Of a stretch of DNA of 64,000 bases, positions 11,126-20,193 are shown in pieces. Each line of letters opens with the position of its first letter. Within the stretch, counting starts at the first letter, position 1. The stretch is from positions 4,216,001 to 4,280,000 of the forward strand of contig NZ_JAVIWI010000001.1 of the NCBI RefSeq assembly GCF_034314085.1, given 5' to 3'. Below the pieces are notes generated by a model that saw nothing but the letters and a program-made list of their open reading frames with translations, did not search any database and had not been told where the DNA came from. The position numbers and the translations under genes were made by a program. The stretch is from Undibacterium sp. 5I1. Lineage in GTDB: Bacteria > Pseudomonadota > Gammaproteobacteria > Burkholderiales > Burkholderiaceae_D.

Positions 11126-12379
11126 GTGGGTGCTTTGATCTTGACTTCTTCGCTTGCTGACGATAATCCGCCGTTGCTAGGTTTGGCATGCCTGATGCGG
11201 ATGGCACACAATGGCGTTGATCTCTTGCCCTATGTCCGTCGCGCTGCCAGCAGCCCGGATGACGCTACCATGCTGATGGGTCTGGCGATATTTTTTCAAT
11301 TTTCGGGTAACACGCCGTTGGCGCTGGAATTGCAAGCCAAGGCACTGAGCTTGAGTCAGCATTACCAGATGGTGGCGCCCAGTGGTCATGCTGCTTTAAG
11401 GATGCTAGTGCTGTTGCGCGCGGGCGAGATGATGGACAACACGCCTGTCGATTTCTTGCTGGAGGGATCTGATATCGCTGTGGATTTGATTTATCTGGGA
11501 GACAACCTAGCGTTTCCTGAGTCAGTTCCAGAGCACGACATCTTGTTTGTAGCCATCAGCCAGTCAGATCAAAACAATTCGCTTTTACATCAGATCGGCG
11601 CCAAGTTAAAAAACTGGCCTCGTCCCGTGTTAAATCCTGCTGAGCGTATTGCGGTCTTATCTCGCAATGGCGTCAGCGATATGCTGGGTGACACCTTATC
11701 AGGAACAACATCAGCATCGTTGACGATACCAGTATTTTTACGCTTGTCTCGTCAGCAGTTGCAGCAATTTGCGCTTGATCATGCCGATGCCAATTCTGCA
11801 TCAACAACCGAACTGAATTTTCCACTCATCATCCGGCCGCTAGATTCTCACGGCGGCAAGGGGCTAGCTAAGCTGGATGACGCTAGCGCAATAAGTGATT
11901 ATCTGCAAACGCATGATAGCGAGCTCTTTTATCTGGCAGCTTATGTTGATTATCGCAGCCAGGACGGATTGTTTCGCAAATACCGCGTCGCCTTAATAGA
12001 TGCTCGTCCGTATATTTGTCATATGGCTTTGTCAGACAATTGGATCGTTCATTATCTGAATGCGGGTATGGAGCAAAGTGCCGCCAAACGCGCTGAAGAA
12101 TCTCAGCTAATGGATAGTTTTGATGATGACTTTGCGCAGCGTCATCAGGCAGCTTTTTCTACGATACATGAGCGCTTGCAGCTAGACTATGTCGTAATTG
12201 ATTGTGCGGAAACCCAGGATGGTCGGTTGTTGATTTTTGAGGTAGACAACACGGGCTTTGTGCATGCTTTTGATGCAGTTGGCGTATTCTCTTATAAGCT
12301 CGCTCACATGAATAAACTCTTTGCCGCCTTCCAATCCATGCTGTTGAAGAGGTCGCAAAATAGACCTGCTGTATCCTAA
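11126..12379 (+). CDS. TPR-like/ATP-grasp domain protein of unknown substrate
   Basis: A 417-residue protein with two parts. The first 110 or so residues are helical and TPR-like (LACLMRMAHNGVDLLPYVRRA, then MLMGLAIFFQFSGNTPLALELQAKAL). The C-terminal half is an ATP-grasp ligase fold: PLIIRPLDSHGGKGLAKLDD (ATP-binding loop), LAAYVDYRSQDGLFRKYRVA, and LLIFEVDNTGFVHAFD with the metal-binding Glu/Asn pair. ATP-grasp enzymes join a carboxylate to an amine or thiol through an acyl-phosphate, but the substrates cannot be inferred. No candidate precursor peptide is visible nearby. The start used is GTG, the first possible one after an in-frame TAA at 11114-11116. A repeat copy lies 70 bp upstream. 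Confidence 0.8.
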   Translation: MGALILTSSLADDNPPLLGLACLMRMAHNGVDLLPYVRRAASSPDDATMLMGLAIFFQFSGNTPLALELQAKALSLSQHYQMVAPSGHAALRMLVLLRAGEMMDNTPVDFLLEGSDIAVDLIYLGDNLAFPESVPEHDILFVAISQSDQNNSLLHQIGAKLKNWPRPVLNPAERIAVLSRNGVSDMLGDTLSGTTSASLTIPVFLRLSRQQLQQFALDHADANSASTTELNFPLIIRPLDSHGGKGLAKLDDASAISDYLQTHDSELFYLAAYVDYRSQDGLFRKYRVALIDARPYICHMALSDNWIVHYLNAGMEQSAAKRAEESQLMDSFDDDFAQRHQAAFSTIHERLQLDYVVIDCAETQDGRLLIFEVDNTGFVHAFDAVGVFSYKLAHMNKLFAAFQSMLLKRSQNRPAVS

Positions 12380-12449
12380 GGCTGTACTTAACGATCACTT
12401 GAACATTGCCACTCATGTCCGTCATTTTAAAATGTAACAACTGTTACAG

Positions 12450-12505
12450 TTTTCATTAATTTGTCATATCAGCGTCACTTCGCTGTCATTCGCACTCTCT
12501 AACAT
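12450..12505 (+). promoter_or_regulatory. Tandem PHO-box-like array with -10 element
   Basis: Four 7-bp direct repeats occur at exact 11-bp spacing: TTTTCAT (12450), TTGTCAT (12461), GCGTCAC (12472) and CTGTCAT (12483), each separated by 4 bp. This is the architecture of PhoB sites (CTGTCAT, 4-bp spacer, repeat). A TAACAT that could serve as the -10 starts 10 bp after the last repeat, the usual position for PhoB-activated promoters. The downstream gene is a phosphatase, which fits. A separate imperfect palindrome TGTAACAACTGTTACA lies just upstream, near 12433-12448. Confidence 0.75.
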
Positions 12506-12760
12506 CGCACCTTGAGTAATATTTTTTTGGCGATGTTTTTGATCACGTCTTTGCCCACGTTTTTTCAACGGTTTTTCCGACGTCTTTGCTAATTCGTTCT
12601 TACCAAATTTTATCCAATTAAATGTCAGCCTCAACTGCGCGCTGTCCTACGCATGCTTTGTGAACAGTTATGTCACCTGTACATGCTTAGCTAGTTGTTT
12701 TGCTGATGTTCATTTTGCCGTTATTTATTTTATTCATCATTAACTTCAAGAGATCCTACT

Positions 12761-14872
12761 ATGCGTCAATCTGTATTAGTTCTCAGCCTGGCAACTGTGC
12801 TTGCCTCGCTTGCTGGTTGCGGTGGTTCCAGTAATGTCGCCAGTACTCCAACGACTACTGCTCCAGTGGCAGCCCCAGTGCAACGTACCATCATCATGGT
12901 GTGGGATGGTTTGCGTCCAGATTCAGTCAACCCAACCGATACGCCTAACCTGTATGCCTTGCGTCAACAAGGTGTGCAATTTGCCGATCATCATTCTACT
13001 TATCCGACCTTTACGATGATGAATGGTTCGTCTTTTGCTACTGGTTCTTTTCCAAAAACTAGCGGCTTCTACGGCAATACATTCTGGACGCCGCCACAAG
13101 CTGGCGCGGCTCAGCCTATCCCTGTTGGTAAGTCAGCAGCTGGCGCGGCTCAAGATTATCAAGATCCAGTATTTACAGAGGATTACGCTGTATTGAGCAC
13201 GCTCAATGATTATTACGGTGGTCAATTATTGTTGGTCAAAACCCTGTTTAAGACGGCACAAGATGCAGGTCTTAAAACAGCTACGATCGGTAAATCTGGC
13301 GCTGCGTTTATTCAGGATTTGGGGCGTGGCGGGATTTTTCTTGATGAGAACGCGGTATTGCCGCAATCTTTGGTGACTGATTTGCAGGCCGCTAATTATG
13401 CTTTACCGCTGAATACGACCTTTGCTTATCCGGCTGGCACAGTGACGCTGAGCGCCACTAACGGCAACCCAACAGCGCGTGCTGGTGCATTGACGTTTGC
13501 CCTACCAAATGGCCTGCAAGCCAAAGATGCGACCGATACAACGCAAGGCAATCCAGAAGACGCTGCCAACAAATACATGATGAACATTTACACCAGTTTC
13601 ATCTTACCGAAAAAATTACCAGACTTGTCTTTGATCTGGTTCCGCACACCAGATAATACTGAGCATGCTTATGGACCAGGTTCAGCTAATTACCGTAAAG
13701 CGCTAGCATCACAAGATGCGCGTTTGGGTGAATTGCAAGCCGGTTTGAAGGCCGCTGGTTTGGATACAACAACAAATATTATTGTGGTGTCTGATCACGC
13801 ACACAGCAATGTATCTGGCCCAACCAGTTTGTTCCCATTACGCGCAATCAACGCAAGCACAACAGTGACCAGTGGCGTAACCAATGCGACGCTGGGCGCT
13901 AAAGATTCTGTTGCTGGCTTCTCAGTTTCTGGTGACGTACGTACTGCCGATTTATTGACTTTCGCTGGCTTTAAAGCATTTGACGGCAACGGTTGCAGCA
14001 CGAGCGCCATGTACGGTATTAAATCTGATGGCAGCAATGTGTATAACGTCGGTGTCGACACCACAGGTACTTTGTGCGGCACTGCCAACGCTAAATATCA
14101 AGCAATCAGCGCGACTTTAGCTACACCGGTTGCCAGTTTTAAAGTGCCGGCAACATTGCCAGCGAACGGCATCGTAATCGCGGCTAACGGTGGCTCTGAT
14201 TACCTCTACATGCCAGATCATGATCTGACTACAGTGACCAATGTTGTGCGCTTCTTGCAGTCACGCGAAGAATACGGTGCGATCTTTGTTGATAGTCGTT
14301 ACGGTGCGATTCCAGGCACATTGCCTATGGCGATGATTAATCTGGAAAACAGTGTACGTTCCAGTAAAGGGCAGCCGGATGTGGTGGTGAGCTTCAATTG
14401 GGATTCGCAACAGTTAGTCAATGGTTTGCCAGGCATTGAGTTTGAAAGTACCGGCGGCAATCGCGGCATGCATGGCAGCTTCAGCCCGATCGATGTACAT
14501 AATACCTTGATCGCCAATGGCCCGGCTTTCCGCTCAGGCATCACTATCAGCACCCCAACCGGTAACGTAGACGTAGCACCTACAGTTGCTTATATTCTGG
14601 GACAATCTATGCCGCAAGCCGATGGACGCGTGCTCAGCGAAGCGTTACTTAAACCCGCCACGACATCTTCATTGGTAGTAAAGCCATCGATCCTGAATCC
14701 GACCACGCCATCCACAGGACTGACTTTTAAACTGCCTACTGATCCAACCGGCGTTACCATTGACACTGCGTACAGCAATGGCAGCTACTCAGTCAATTTA
14801 GTCGTTAAAGACTTGACGATCGATGGTAAAACTTACCGTTATTTTGACTACGCACAAGCTGTTCGTAACTGA
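12761..14872 (+). CDS. Lipoprotein phosphodiesterase/alkaline phosphatase superfamily protein
   Basis: Predicted surface or periplasmic lipoprotein of 703 residues. The signal peptide ends in the lipobox LAGC (Cys20). The body belongs to the nucleotide pyrophosphatase/phosphodiesterase branch of the alkaline phosphatase superfamily: IIMVWDGLRPDSV (metal-binding Asp), HHSTYPTFTMMNGSSFATG with the likely Thr nucleophile, IWFRTPDNTEHAYGPGS, VVSDHAHS, and a late MHGSFSPIDVHN, supplying the Asp and His residues of a two-metal site. It likely releases phosphate from phosphodiesters or monoesters outside the cytoplasm. The PHO-box-like array about 270 bp upstream suggests induction by phosphate limitation and leaves a long 5' UTR of about 250 nt. 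The exact substrate is unknown. Confidence 0.85.
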   Translation: MRQSVLVLSLATVLASLAGCGGSSNVASTPTTTAPVAAPVQRTIIMVWDGLRPDSVNPTDTPNLYALRQQGVQFADHHSTYPTFTMMNGSSFATGSFPKTSGFYGNTFWTPPQAGAAQPIPVGKSAAGAAQDYQDPVFTEDYAVLSTLNDYYGGQLLLVKTLFKTAQDAGLKTATIGKSGAAFIQDLGRGGIFLDENAVLPQSLVTDLQAANYALPLNTTFAYPAGTVTLSATNGNPTARAGALTFALPNGLQAKDATDTTQGNPEDAANKYMMNIYTSFILPKKLPDLSLIWFRTPDNTEHAYGPGSANYRKALASQDARLGELQAGLKAAGLDTTTNIIVVSDHAHSNVSGPTSLFPLRAINASTTVTSGVTNATLGAKDSVAGFSVSGDVRTADLLTFAGFKAFDGNGCSTSAMYGIKSDGSNVYNVGVDTTGTLCGTANAKYQAISATLATPVASFKVPATLPANGIVIAANGGSDYLYMPDHDLTTVTNVVRFLQSREEYGAIFVDSRYGAIPGTLPMAMINLENSVRSSKGQPDVVVSFNWDSQQLVNGLPGIEFESTGGNRGMHGSFSPIDVHNTLIANGPAFRSGITISTPTGNVDVAPTVAYILGQSMPQADGRVLSEALLKPATTSSLVVKPSILNPTTPSTGLTFKLPTDPTGVTIDTAYSNGSYSVNLVVKDLTIDGKTYRYFDYAQAVRN

Positions 14873-14893
14873 TCTATTCAATACTAATTATCA

Positions 14894-15580
14894 ATGAAAT
14901 TGATGCAAGTAAAATCGTTCAACACGGTAAGCCCGCGCCTGGCGCGGGTTTTTTTTATAATCGCAACAACTCTGTTTGCCGCGAGTAGTCAGGCTGCCGG
15001 ACTAGATTTTGATAAAACCTTCAATGACAAAGGTGAGTCCCGCCAATTGCATTACCAGGCGACTTATTCGTTAGATGGAAAAATACATCAAGTTGATATC
15101 TGGCGTGACCGCAATCAACAACTCAAGCGCCGTACCGATGACGCCGTCGAGACATTTATTTTTAAGCCAGCAAAACAGACAGAATGGAGCATGATAGTGC
15201 TTGATCTCAAGCGCAAGATACGCACAGATATTGATCGCACTAATTTATATCGTATCGGTCATTTCACTGACTGGTTTAGCATGTCGCATTCGCTGAGTCG
15301 ACCCTCTGGTGCCTATCAGCTCAGTACCACTAATGCACCGATGATCCGGGATCAGCCAGTAACGGCATGCACTTGGTATAGCCTGACCCGCGGTCAAACT
15401 GAAAGCAAAATTTGTTGGAGCAAAAAATTGCGTATTCCTTTGCTGATCACGGATCTTAATAATCAAGTGCAATGGAAAGTGACCAAAGCAGAGACACAAA
15501 ATATTACACCATTCGTATTTCAGATAAAAGATCAAGGATTTGTTCGAAATAATGCGAATGAGGATATTCAGGCAGATTGA
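14894..15580 (+). CDS. Predicted secreted protein of unknown function
   Basis: A 228-residue protein that I do not recognise. The N-terminus has basic residues, a hydrophobic core (VFFIIATTLFAASS) and a likely cleavage site after SSQA, so it is probably exported to the periplasm. The mature part is a mixed alpha/beta sequence with two cysteines (in TACTWYSL and SKICWSKK) that could form a disulfide. The intrinsic terminator of the upstream phosphatase gene lies within the first 20 codons, so the gene would be transcribed either from a promoter within that region or by read-through. No clear Shine-Dalgarno sequence precedes the ATG. A second terminator follows the stop. Confidence 0.7.
   Translation: MKLMQVKSFNTVSPRLARVFFIIATTLFAASSQAAGLDFDKTFNDKGESRQLHYQATYSLDGKIHQVDIWRDRNQQLKRRTDDAVETFIFKPAKQTEWSMIVLDLKRKIRTDIDRTNLYRIGHFTDWFSMSHSLSRPSGAYQLSTTNAPMIRDQPVTACTWYSLTRGQTESKICWSKKLRIPLLITDLNNQVQWKVTKAETQNITPFVFQIKDQGFVRNNANEDIQAD
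14932..14956 (+). terminator. Intrinsic terminator inside the 5' end of the next gene
   Basis: CCCGCGC/GCGCGGG hairpin followed by T8. It lies 60 bp after the phosphatase stop but inside the signal-peptide coding region of the following ORF (14894-15580), where it encodes PRLARVFF. Confidence 0.85.
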
Positions 15581-15615
15581 TTTTTTTAATTGAATATCTG
15601 GACGAGAGTGATCAT

Positions 15616-15644
15616 AAAAAGCTTCCATTGAGAAGCTTTTTTTT
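15616..15644 (+). terminator. Intrinsic terminator after the secreted protein gene
   Basis: Stem AAAAGCTTC/GAAGCTTTT with a 6-nt loop and a T8 run, about 36 bp after the stop at 15580. Confidence 0.9.
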
Positions 15645-15937
15645 GTTGATAGAAACCACTTAAAAATGAGTATTTCGCCCGATATAACGATAAGAGTTCA
15701 AGCGCACAGACGCGCAGCGTATTGCATGCGATGTTGAAACGACGGTGAAATCTGATTTAGTGAGTTTATGCTAGGGAAGTTGCTTGTCGTCAATGCATAT
15801 CGTTCGCTATGATTGCCAACTAATGACGATAAGTAACTCATTTAATACGTCCTAATTCTGGCTGACGATAATATTGAACAGTATTTTTCATCATCAATTT
15901 GTTGCAACACTTCATTTCAACCCAATAGAGGCAGTCC
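15645..15937. other. Intergenic region upstream of tcyP
   Basis: About 290 bp between the terminator and tcyP. It should carry the tcyP promoter. I see no repeat, RNA gene or convincing operator in it. An AGAGGCAG just before the ATG may serve as a weak ribosome-binding site. Confidence 0.5.
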
Positions 15938-17371
15938 ATGACCAGTTTGATCGCATTATATTCCATCGTCTTTGTGTTGATTAACCTGGTCATTGCTCTG
16001 GTAATCGGAGCTTATATGTTCCATCAGCAGAACATCCACGCCACATTCACCATACGGGTATTGACCGGTCTTGGGGTGGGTGTGGTCTTAGGTGCGTTGA
16101 TGCATATGACCTACAGCGGCGATCCATCAACTGCATTGGTCATCACGACAACCAACTCCTATCTGGATATCGTCGGCACCGGTTACGTGAAGCTGCTACA
16201 GATGATCGTCATGCCACTGATTATGGTATCGATCGTCGGGGCGATACTCAAACTTAAGGGGGCTAGTTCGCTTGGCAAAATCAGTGCGCTGACGATTGGT
16301 ACTTTGCTCGCAACGACCATGGTGGCAGCAGGTATCGGTATTTTGATGGCCAAACTATTTGGCCTTACTGCAATAGGCTTAAGTTCCAATGCGGCGGAGA
16401 TTGCGCGTGGAGAATATTTGCAAGGCACACTGGCAAGCGCAAAGGCAGTCAGTCTGCCTAGCTTGTTGATCAGTTTTATACCGACCAATCCATTTCTGGA
16501 TTTAACAGGGGCACGCAAAACCTCCACCATTGCTGTTGTGATTTTTTCGATTTTTATTGGCATCTCTGCTACCGGTATTGCGAATGTCAAACCGCTATTG
16601 TTCGCATCTTTTACGCACTTTGTCAGCGTGGCGCAAGCAATCATTATGCGGATGGTAACGTTGGTACTTCGTCTCACGCCCTATGGCGTATTTGCCCTGA
16701 TGACCATGGTCGTCGCAGAATCAAGTTATGCCGATATTCTGAAACTAATCAACTTTGTAGTTGCTTCGTACAGCGCATTGTTGCTGATGTTTGGTGTGCA
16801 TCTGTGTCTGATCGCTGGGGCCGGACTCAATCCCGCTCGTTTTGCAAAAAAGATTTTTCCTGTGCTGGCGTTCGCCTTCACTTCCCGTACAAGCATGGGT
16901 GCAATACCGATGAATGTACAAACTCAGACGCAGCGCTTGGGTACGCCCGAGGGTATCGCTAATTTTGCGGCATCTTTTGGCGCCACTATCGGACAGAATG
17001 GCTGCGCGGGAATTTATCCCGCCATGCTTGCGGTCATGATCGCACCGACTGTTGGGATTGATCCCTTCACCTTCAGCTTCATCGCACAACTGATTGCTGT
17101 CGTTACCATTGGTTCAATCGGCGTTGCAGGCGTCGGCGGCGGCGCTACTTTTGCTGCGCTGATTGTACTTTCAACGATGAATTTACCGGTCGCGTTGGCT
17201 GGCTTGTTGATTTCGGTCGAGCCGTTAATCGATATGGGTCGCACCGCGCTAAACGTTAGCGGTGCAATCACTGCCGGTACTATTACCAGCAGGATATTAG
17301 GGGTGACCGATATGGATGTATTTAATAACGACGTGACCCTTAACCTTGATGAAGTTGAAAAGGCGATTTGA
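15938..17371 (+). CDS. tcyP: L-cystine/dicarboxylate:cation symporter, TcyP (YdjN)-like
   Basis: Inner-membrane secondary transporter of the DAACS family, 477 residues. It matches E. coli TcyP/YdjN along its length: NIHATF/IRVLTGLGVGVVLG, VKLLQMIVMPLIMVSI, SLLISFIPTNPFLDLTGA, TPYGVFALMTMVV, then AFTSRTSMGAIPMNVQTQTQ and AASFGATIGQNGCAGIYPAM, ending with SVEPLIDMGRTALNVSG. The re-entrant hairpin and the Asp/Asn/Arg binding residues of DAACS carriers are in these last segments. TcyP imports cystine by symport; the close match makes that the best guess, but other dicarboxylates or amino acids are possible. It is a single-gene unit. Confidence 0.9.
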   Translation: MTSLIALYSIVFVLINLVIALVIGAYMFHQQNIHATFTIRVLTGLGVGVVLGALMHMTYSGDPSTALVITTTNSYLDIVGTGYVKLLQMIVMPLIMVSIVGAILKLKGASSLGKISALTIGTLLATTMVAAGIGILMAKLFGLTAIGLSSNAAEIARGEYLQGTLASAKAVSLPSLLISFIPTNPFLDLTGARKTSTIAVVIFSIFIGISATGIANVKPLLFASFTHFVSVAQAIIMRMVTLVLRLTPYGVFALMTMVVAESSYADILKLINFVVASYSALLLMFGVHLCLIAGAGLNPARFAKKIFPVLAFAFTSRTSMGAIPMNVQTQTQRLGTPEGIANFAASFGATIGQNGCAGIYPAMLAVMIAPTVGIDPFTFSFIAQLIAVVTIGSIGVAGVGGGATFAALIVLSTMNLPVALAGLLISVEPLIDMGRTALNVSGAITAGTITSRILGVTDMDVFNNDVTLNLDEVEKAI

Positions 17372-17537
17372 TGATCAGCATCAGATTAAAAGCATTAATG
17401 TTTCCATTTGCCGTCGATTGGCGCAATATTTTGCTGAATTAAATTAGAAATGTAATTCAGGACGTTACTTTTAGGACGATTTAAATTTAGAGGCTCAATT
17501 AAGATTCAAATATTTTTAGTCGATAGAATGCTAGTGT

Positions 17538-18392
17538 CTAACTGTCTTTAGCGTTCAACCTTGTAAGGTGCTCGACCAGATCACTGTTTTCTATCGTTAG
17601 CATTGCAACGAGTGCGTTGAGCCGGGTAATTTCGGCTTGAAGCGTATTTATTTCTTTACTCACAGTATTATTTGGGTCAGCTTTTTCTGTGGGCACCGTC
17701 AGTTTTATTTGTTTGTTTGATGACTTCATCTCTCGCACTGATTTTGCTGCCTGTTGTAACTCTTTTTTACCACCGGCGACAGCGGCGATTTGCTGTTCGC
17801 TGGGGAGAGAGGCAATCGCGGCCGCTGCACTGATCGAGATTGTGCCAGCGCGCACGGCCTCCACTAGCGCAGGTGAGGCTGCCTTTTGGATTTTTTCAAT
17901 TTGAGTAACCGCGTTGCTGCTAATACCTGCGGCCTTGGCGATATCTTCACGGTTGACTTTGGATTTAGGCTCGACTGGTTTGTCGGCTGCTGTCTCACTA
18001 TTTAGTTCCACCGTATCTTGCGTAGGCGATTCGGCCGCCGCACTGGATTGTTGCTGTGTCCGTGCTGCTACAATTTCTTGTTTGCGTAATGCCAGCATGC
18101 CACGTTGAAAGTCGGTGACACTGCGGCGTCCAATATGGTTATCGATCAGCCACAACACCACATCCTCCATGCTGTTGAGGCTGGTATTTTGTACGGTGTT
18201 AAATGGCAATCCATGTTGCTGGCAAATTGCATAGCGGTTGTGCCCATCAATCAGGGTGTCACCCCAAAGAACGAGCGCATCGCGGCAACCTTCCCGCAGG
18301 ATGCTACGTTCTAGTGCTTCATATTCGTTTGGGGTTAACGGGTCGATCAAAGCAACTTGTGCCCGCAGGTCTTGATTGATTTTGATATTCAT
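17538..18392 (-). CDS. Orphan ParB-like nuclease/partition domain protein
   Basis: A 284-residue protein with a ParB N-terminal-like domain (GDTLIDGHNRYAICQQHGL, which carries the family's nucleotide-contact motif) followed by an HTH-like segment (NREDIAKAAGISSNAVTQIEKI). The C-terminus is a coiled coil (KEINTLQAEITRLNALVAML). I start it at 18392 (MNIKINQDLRAQV) because the longer frame opens inside structured repeat copy C. There is no ParA neighbour and no plasmid or phage gene nearby, so it is not a classical partition system. It may bind DNA and act as a regulator. The two flanking genes are unrelated. Confidence 0.75.
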   Translation of the reverse strand: MNIKINQDLRAQVALIDPLTPNEYEALERSILREGCRDALVLWGDTLIDGHNRYAICQQHGLPFNTVQNTSLNSMEDVVLWLIDNHIGRRSVTDFQRGMLALRKQEIVAARTQQQSSAAAESPTQDTVELNSETAADKPVEPKSKVNREDIAKAAGISSNAVTQIEKIQKAASPALVEAVRAGTISISAAAAIASLPSEQQIAAVAGGKKELQQAAKSVREMKSSNKQIKLTVPTEKADPNNTVSKEINTLQAEITRLNALVAMLTIENSDLVEHLTRLNAKDS

Positions 18393-18489
18393 TGAAGATA
18401 AAAATAGGGATTGGTCAGTGTGCTGTCGCAGAGTGATTGATGGCTGTTGCGCCACATGCTTGCCGAGAAATCGTTCATCGGTATAAAAT

Positions 18490-18568
18490 ATACTCACGGT
18501 GAGTATATTTATTTGTCCATATAATCATTGGACAATAAGGCATATTATTAAGAAATCATAGGGAGTAT
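18490..18568 (+). repeat. 79-bp structured dispersed repeat, copy C
   Basis: Forward copy with a near-perfect left hairpin (ATACTCAC-G-GTGAGTAT), a central GTCCA...TTGGAC hairpin and the end GGGAGTAT. It lies upstream of the ParB-like gene. Confidence 0.88.
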
Positions 18569-18629
18569 ATCGGAAAAAGCGGATGGAACGCGATCTACAT
18601 AGTGGACATTACGCCACTTTAAGACATAT

Positions 18630-19550
18630 TCAAGCCGTCCAGTGACGGCAAAAATCTAGAAAATAAGCCAGACGTGCAGATAGCATTTTATTCTGATGGC
18701 GGATTAAATAAAAGCGCCGTTCTAACTTGGGGATGCTGGTCTTCATCTCCACCAAGCGACCGATACTGAGCAAATCCGCGACCACGCGGCGCGACAGGCA
18801 GGCGACCCCCAGACCTTCTGCCGCTGCGTATTTGATGGCTTCTGAATTGCCAAATTCCCCAGCAGGTTGTAAGTGATGGAGGTGTGGCAACAGCGCATGT
18901 TCGACGGCTTCACGCGTACCAGAACCGGCTTCGCGCAAGAGCCAATGAGCGCTACGCAGCGCTTTAAGCGGAACCTTGTCGCCCGGTCTGCCAGCCAGGA
19001 TGGGATCATGAGGGGCGCAGACGATAATCAGCTCATCGCTGATCCACGGCTCCACTGTCAGATCGGCCTGATGGCAAGGGCCTTCAATCAACCCAATATC
19101 CACTTCAAAATTGCTGACCGCCAGCGCGATGTCGCCGGTGTTGGCGATGGTGACATTGGGATGATGCGCGCCGGAAGTCGTCTGGCTCTTGTTGCTCATG
19201 GTGTTCAGTGCGGCCATGATCGCAGGCAGCAGATAGATGCCAATGGTCGTGCTGGCACCGATGCGAAGACCCGCGCCGGACGTCGCGTTCTGATCCAGAA
19301 ATTGTTGCTCTATGGTGTTGGCGGCATCGAGTATCTGGCTGGCTTGCGGTAACAAGAGGCGGCCATTGTCATTTAACACCAAGCGTTTGCCAACACGGTC
19401 AAACAAACTGGTAGCCAAGCTGCTTTCGAGCTCATTGAGGGCAGCGCTGGTGGCCGACTGCGACAAACTCACCGTCTCGGCAGCAGCCGTAGTGGTGCCG
19501 GATTGTGCAATCGCCAGAAAAATTTGTAGCTGTCTGAGTGTCAGGCGCAT
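18630..19550 (-). CDS. LysR-family transcriptional regulator, YeiE-like
   Basis: DNA-binding regulator of 306 residues from the preferred start MRLTLRQLQIFLAIAQ; a longer frame begins at 19637 inside allA with a Ser/Asp/Arg-rich leader that looks non-native. The N-terminal winged HTH reads TTAAAETVSLSQSATSAALNELE, followed by LFDRVGKRLVLNDNGRLLLP. The C-terminal effector domain includes DIGLIEGPCH, LREAGSGTREAVEHALL and GNSEAIKYAAAEGLGVACLSRR, closely resembling E. coli YeiE. It lies directly downstream of allA on the same strand and may be cotranscribed with the purine-catabolism genes, though YeiE homologues are otherwise linked to sulfur metabolism. The ligand is unknown. Confidence 0.88.
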   Translation of the reverse strand: MRLTLRQLQIFLAIAQSGTTTAAAETVSLSQSATSAALNELESSLATSLFDRVGKRLVLNDNGRLLLPQASQILDAANTIEQQFLDQNATSGAGLRIGASTTIGIYLLPAIMAALNTMSNKSQTTSGAHHPNVTIANTGDIALAVSNFEVDIGLIEGPCHQADLTVEPWISDELIIVCAPHDPILAGRPGDKVPLKALRSAHWLLREAGSGTREAVEHALLPHLHHLQPAGEFGNSEAIKYAAAEGLGVACLSRRVVADLLSIGRLVEMKTSIPKLERRFYLIRHQNKMLSARLAYFLDFCRHWTA

Positions 19551-19599
19551 AGAAGAAAAGCTTGCGGAGCTGCGGTCACTATTGCGGTCACTATCATGT

Positions 19600-20130
19600 T
19601 CACGTTGACGACTTTCGCGCCTGCTCAAGGCTGTCATCTGTCAGCCAGAGATCTGTTTGCAAAAACAGTTCGTCGCAATTGTGTCCTTGGCCTATTCTGT
19701 CCATTACAACAAAATCGCTGACTTGATGTAGTGTGATCAACGGATGATGCCAGACGCCTTTAGCATAATTGACACCCTGAAATCCGCGACCCAAAAATGC
19801 CCGTAAGTGCTCTACTTTGAAATCACCGGCAGGCGCAACGACGACCAGATATTCATCCCCTGTATTTTGTGTCACGGGAATAAACGCCTGACTACCGAGA
19901 GGATGACGTTCCATGATCGTGATTTCCATCGGCAACGCGCGCGGCTGACCACGGAACAGACTAATGATCGTTTGCCCGCCCTGATCTGCCGTATCCGCAC
20001 TGGTCAGTGCATGGTAACGTTCAGTCGTACCCTGATTGATGGGATAGTGTCGCGCGCCCTCCAGCATAATCACATCGCCAAAAGCGGCAAAGCTGTCGCG
20101 GTTGAGAGGTTCGATGAGAAGTGCTGGCAT
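19600..20130 (-). CDS. allA: Ureidoglycolate lyase
   Basis: Splits ureidoglycolate into glyoxylate and urea, the last step of allantoin breakdown; cytoplasmic. The 176 residues match the AllA family, a cupin fold: [27 protein letters not shown] at the N-terminus, [29 protein letters not shown], then [29 protein letters not shown] with the His residues of the active site. It follows alc on the same strand with a 63-bp gap, which fits an alc-allA transcript. Start MPALLIEPL is preceded by an A-rich stretch rather than a strong ribosome-binding site. Confidence 0.93.
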   Translation of the reverse strand: MPALLIEPLNRDSFAAFGDVIMLEGARHYPINQGTTERYHALTSADTADQGGQTIISLFRGQPRALPMEITIMERHPLGSQAFIPVTQNTGDEYLVVVAPAGDFKVEHLRAFLGRGFQGVNYAKGVWHHPLITLHQVSDFVVMDRIGQGHNCDELFLQTDLWLTDDSLEQARKSST

Positions 20131-20193
20131 AGGGTTCTAACAAAAAAAAGTAAAAATCGAACGAAAAAAATTCAGAAAAAAATATGACGATAA

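Noticed and set aside
19551-19637. Extended start of the LysR regulator within allA
   Set aside because: The leader is a low-complexity Ser/Asp/Arg run; the HTH starts at 19550.
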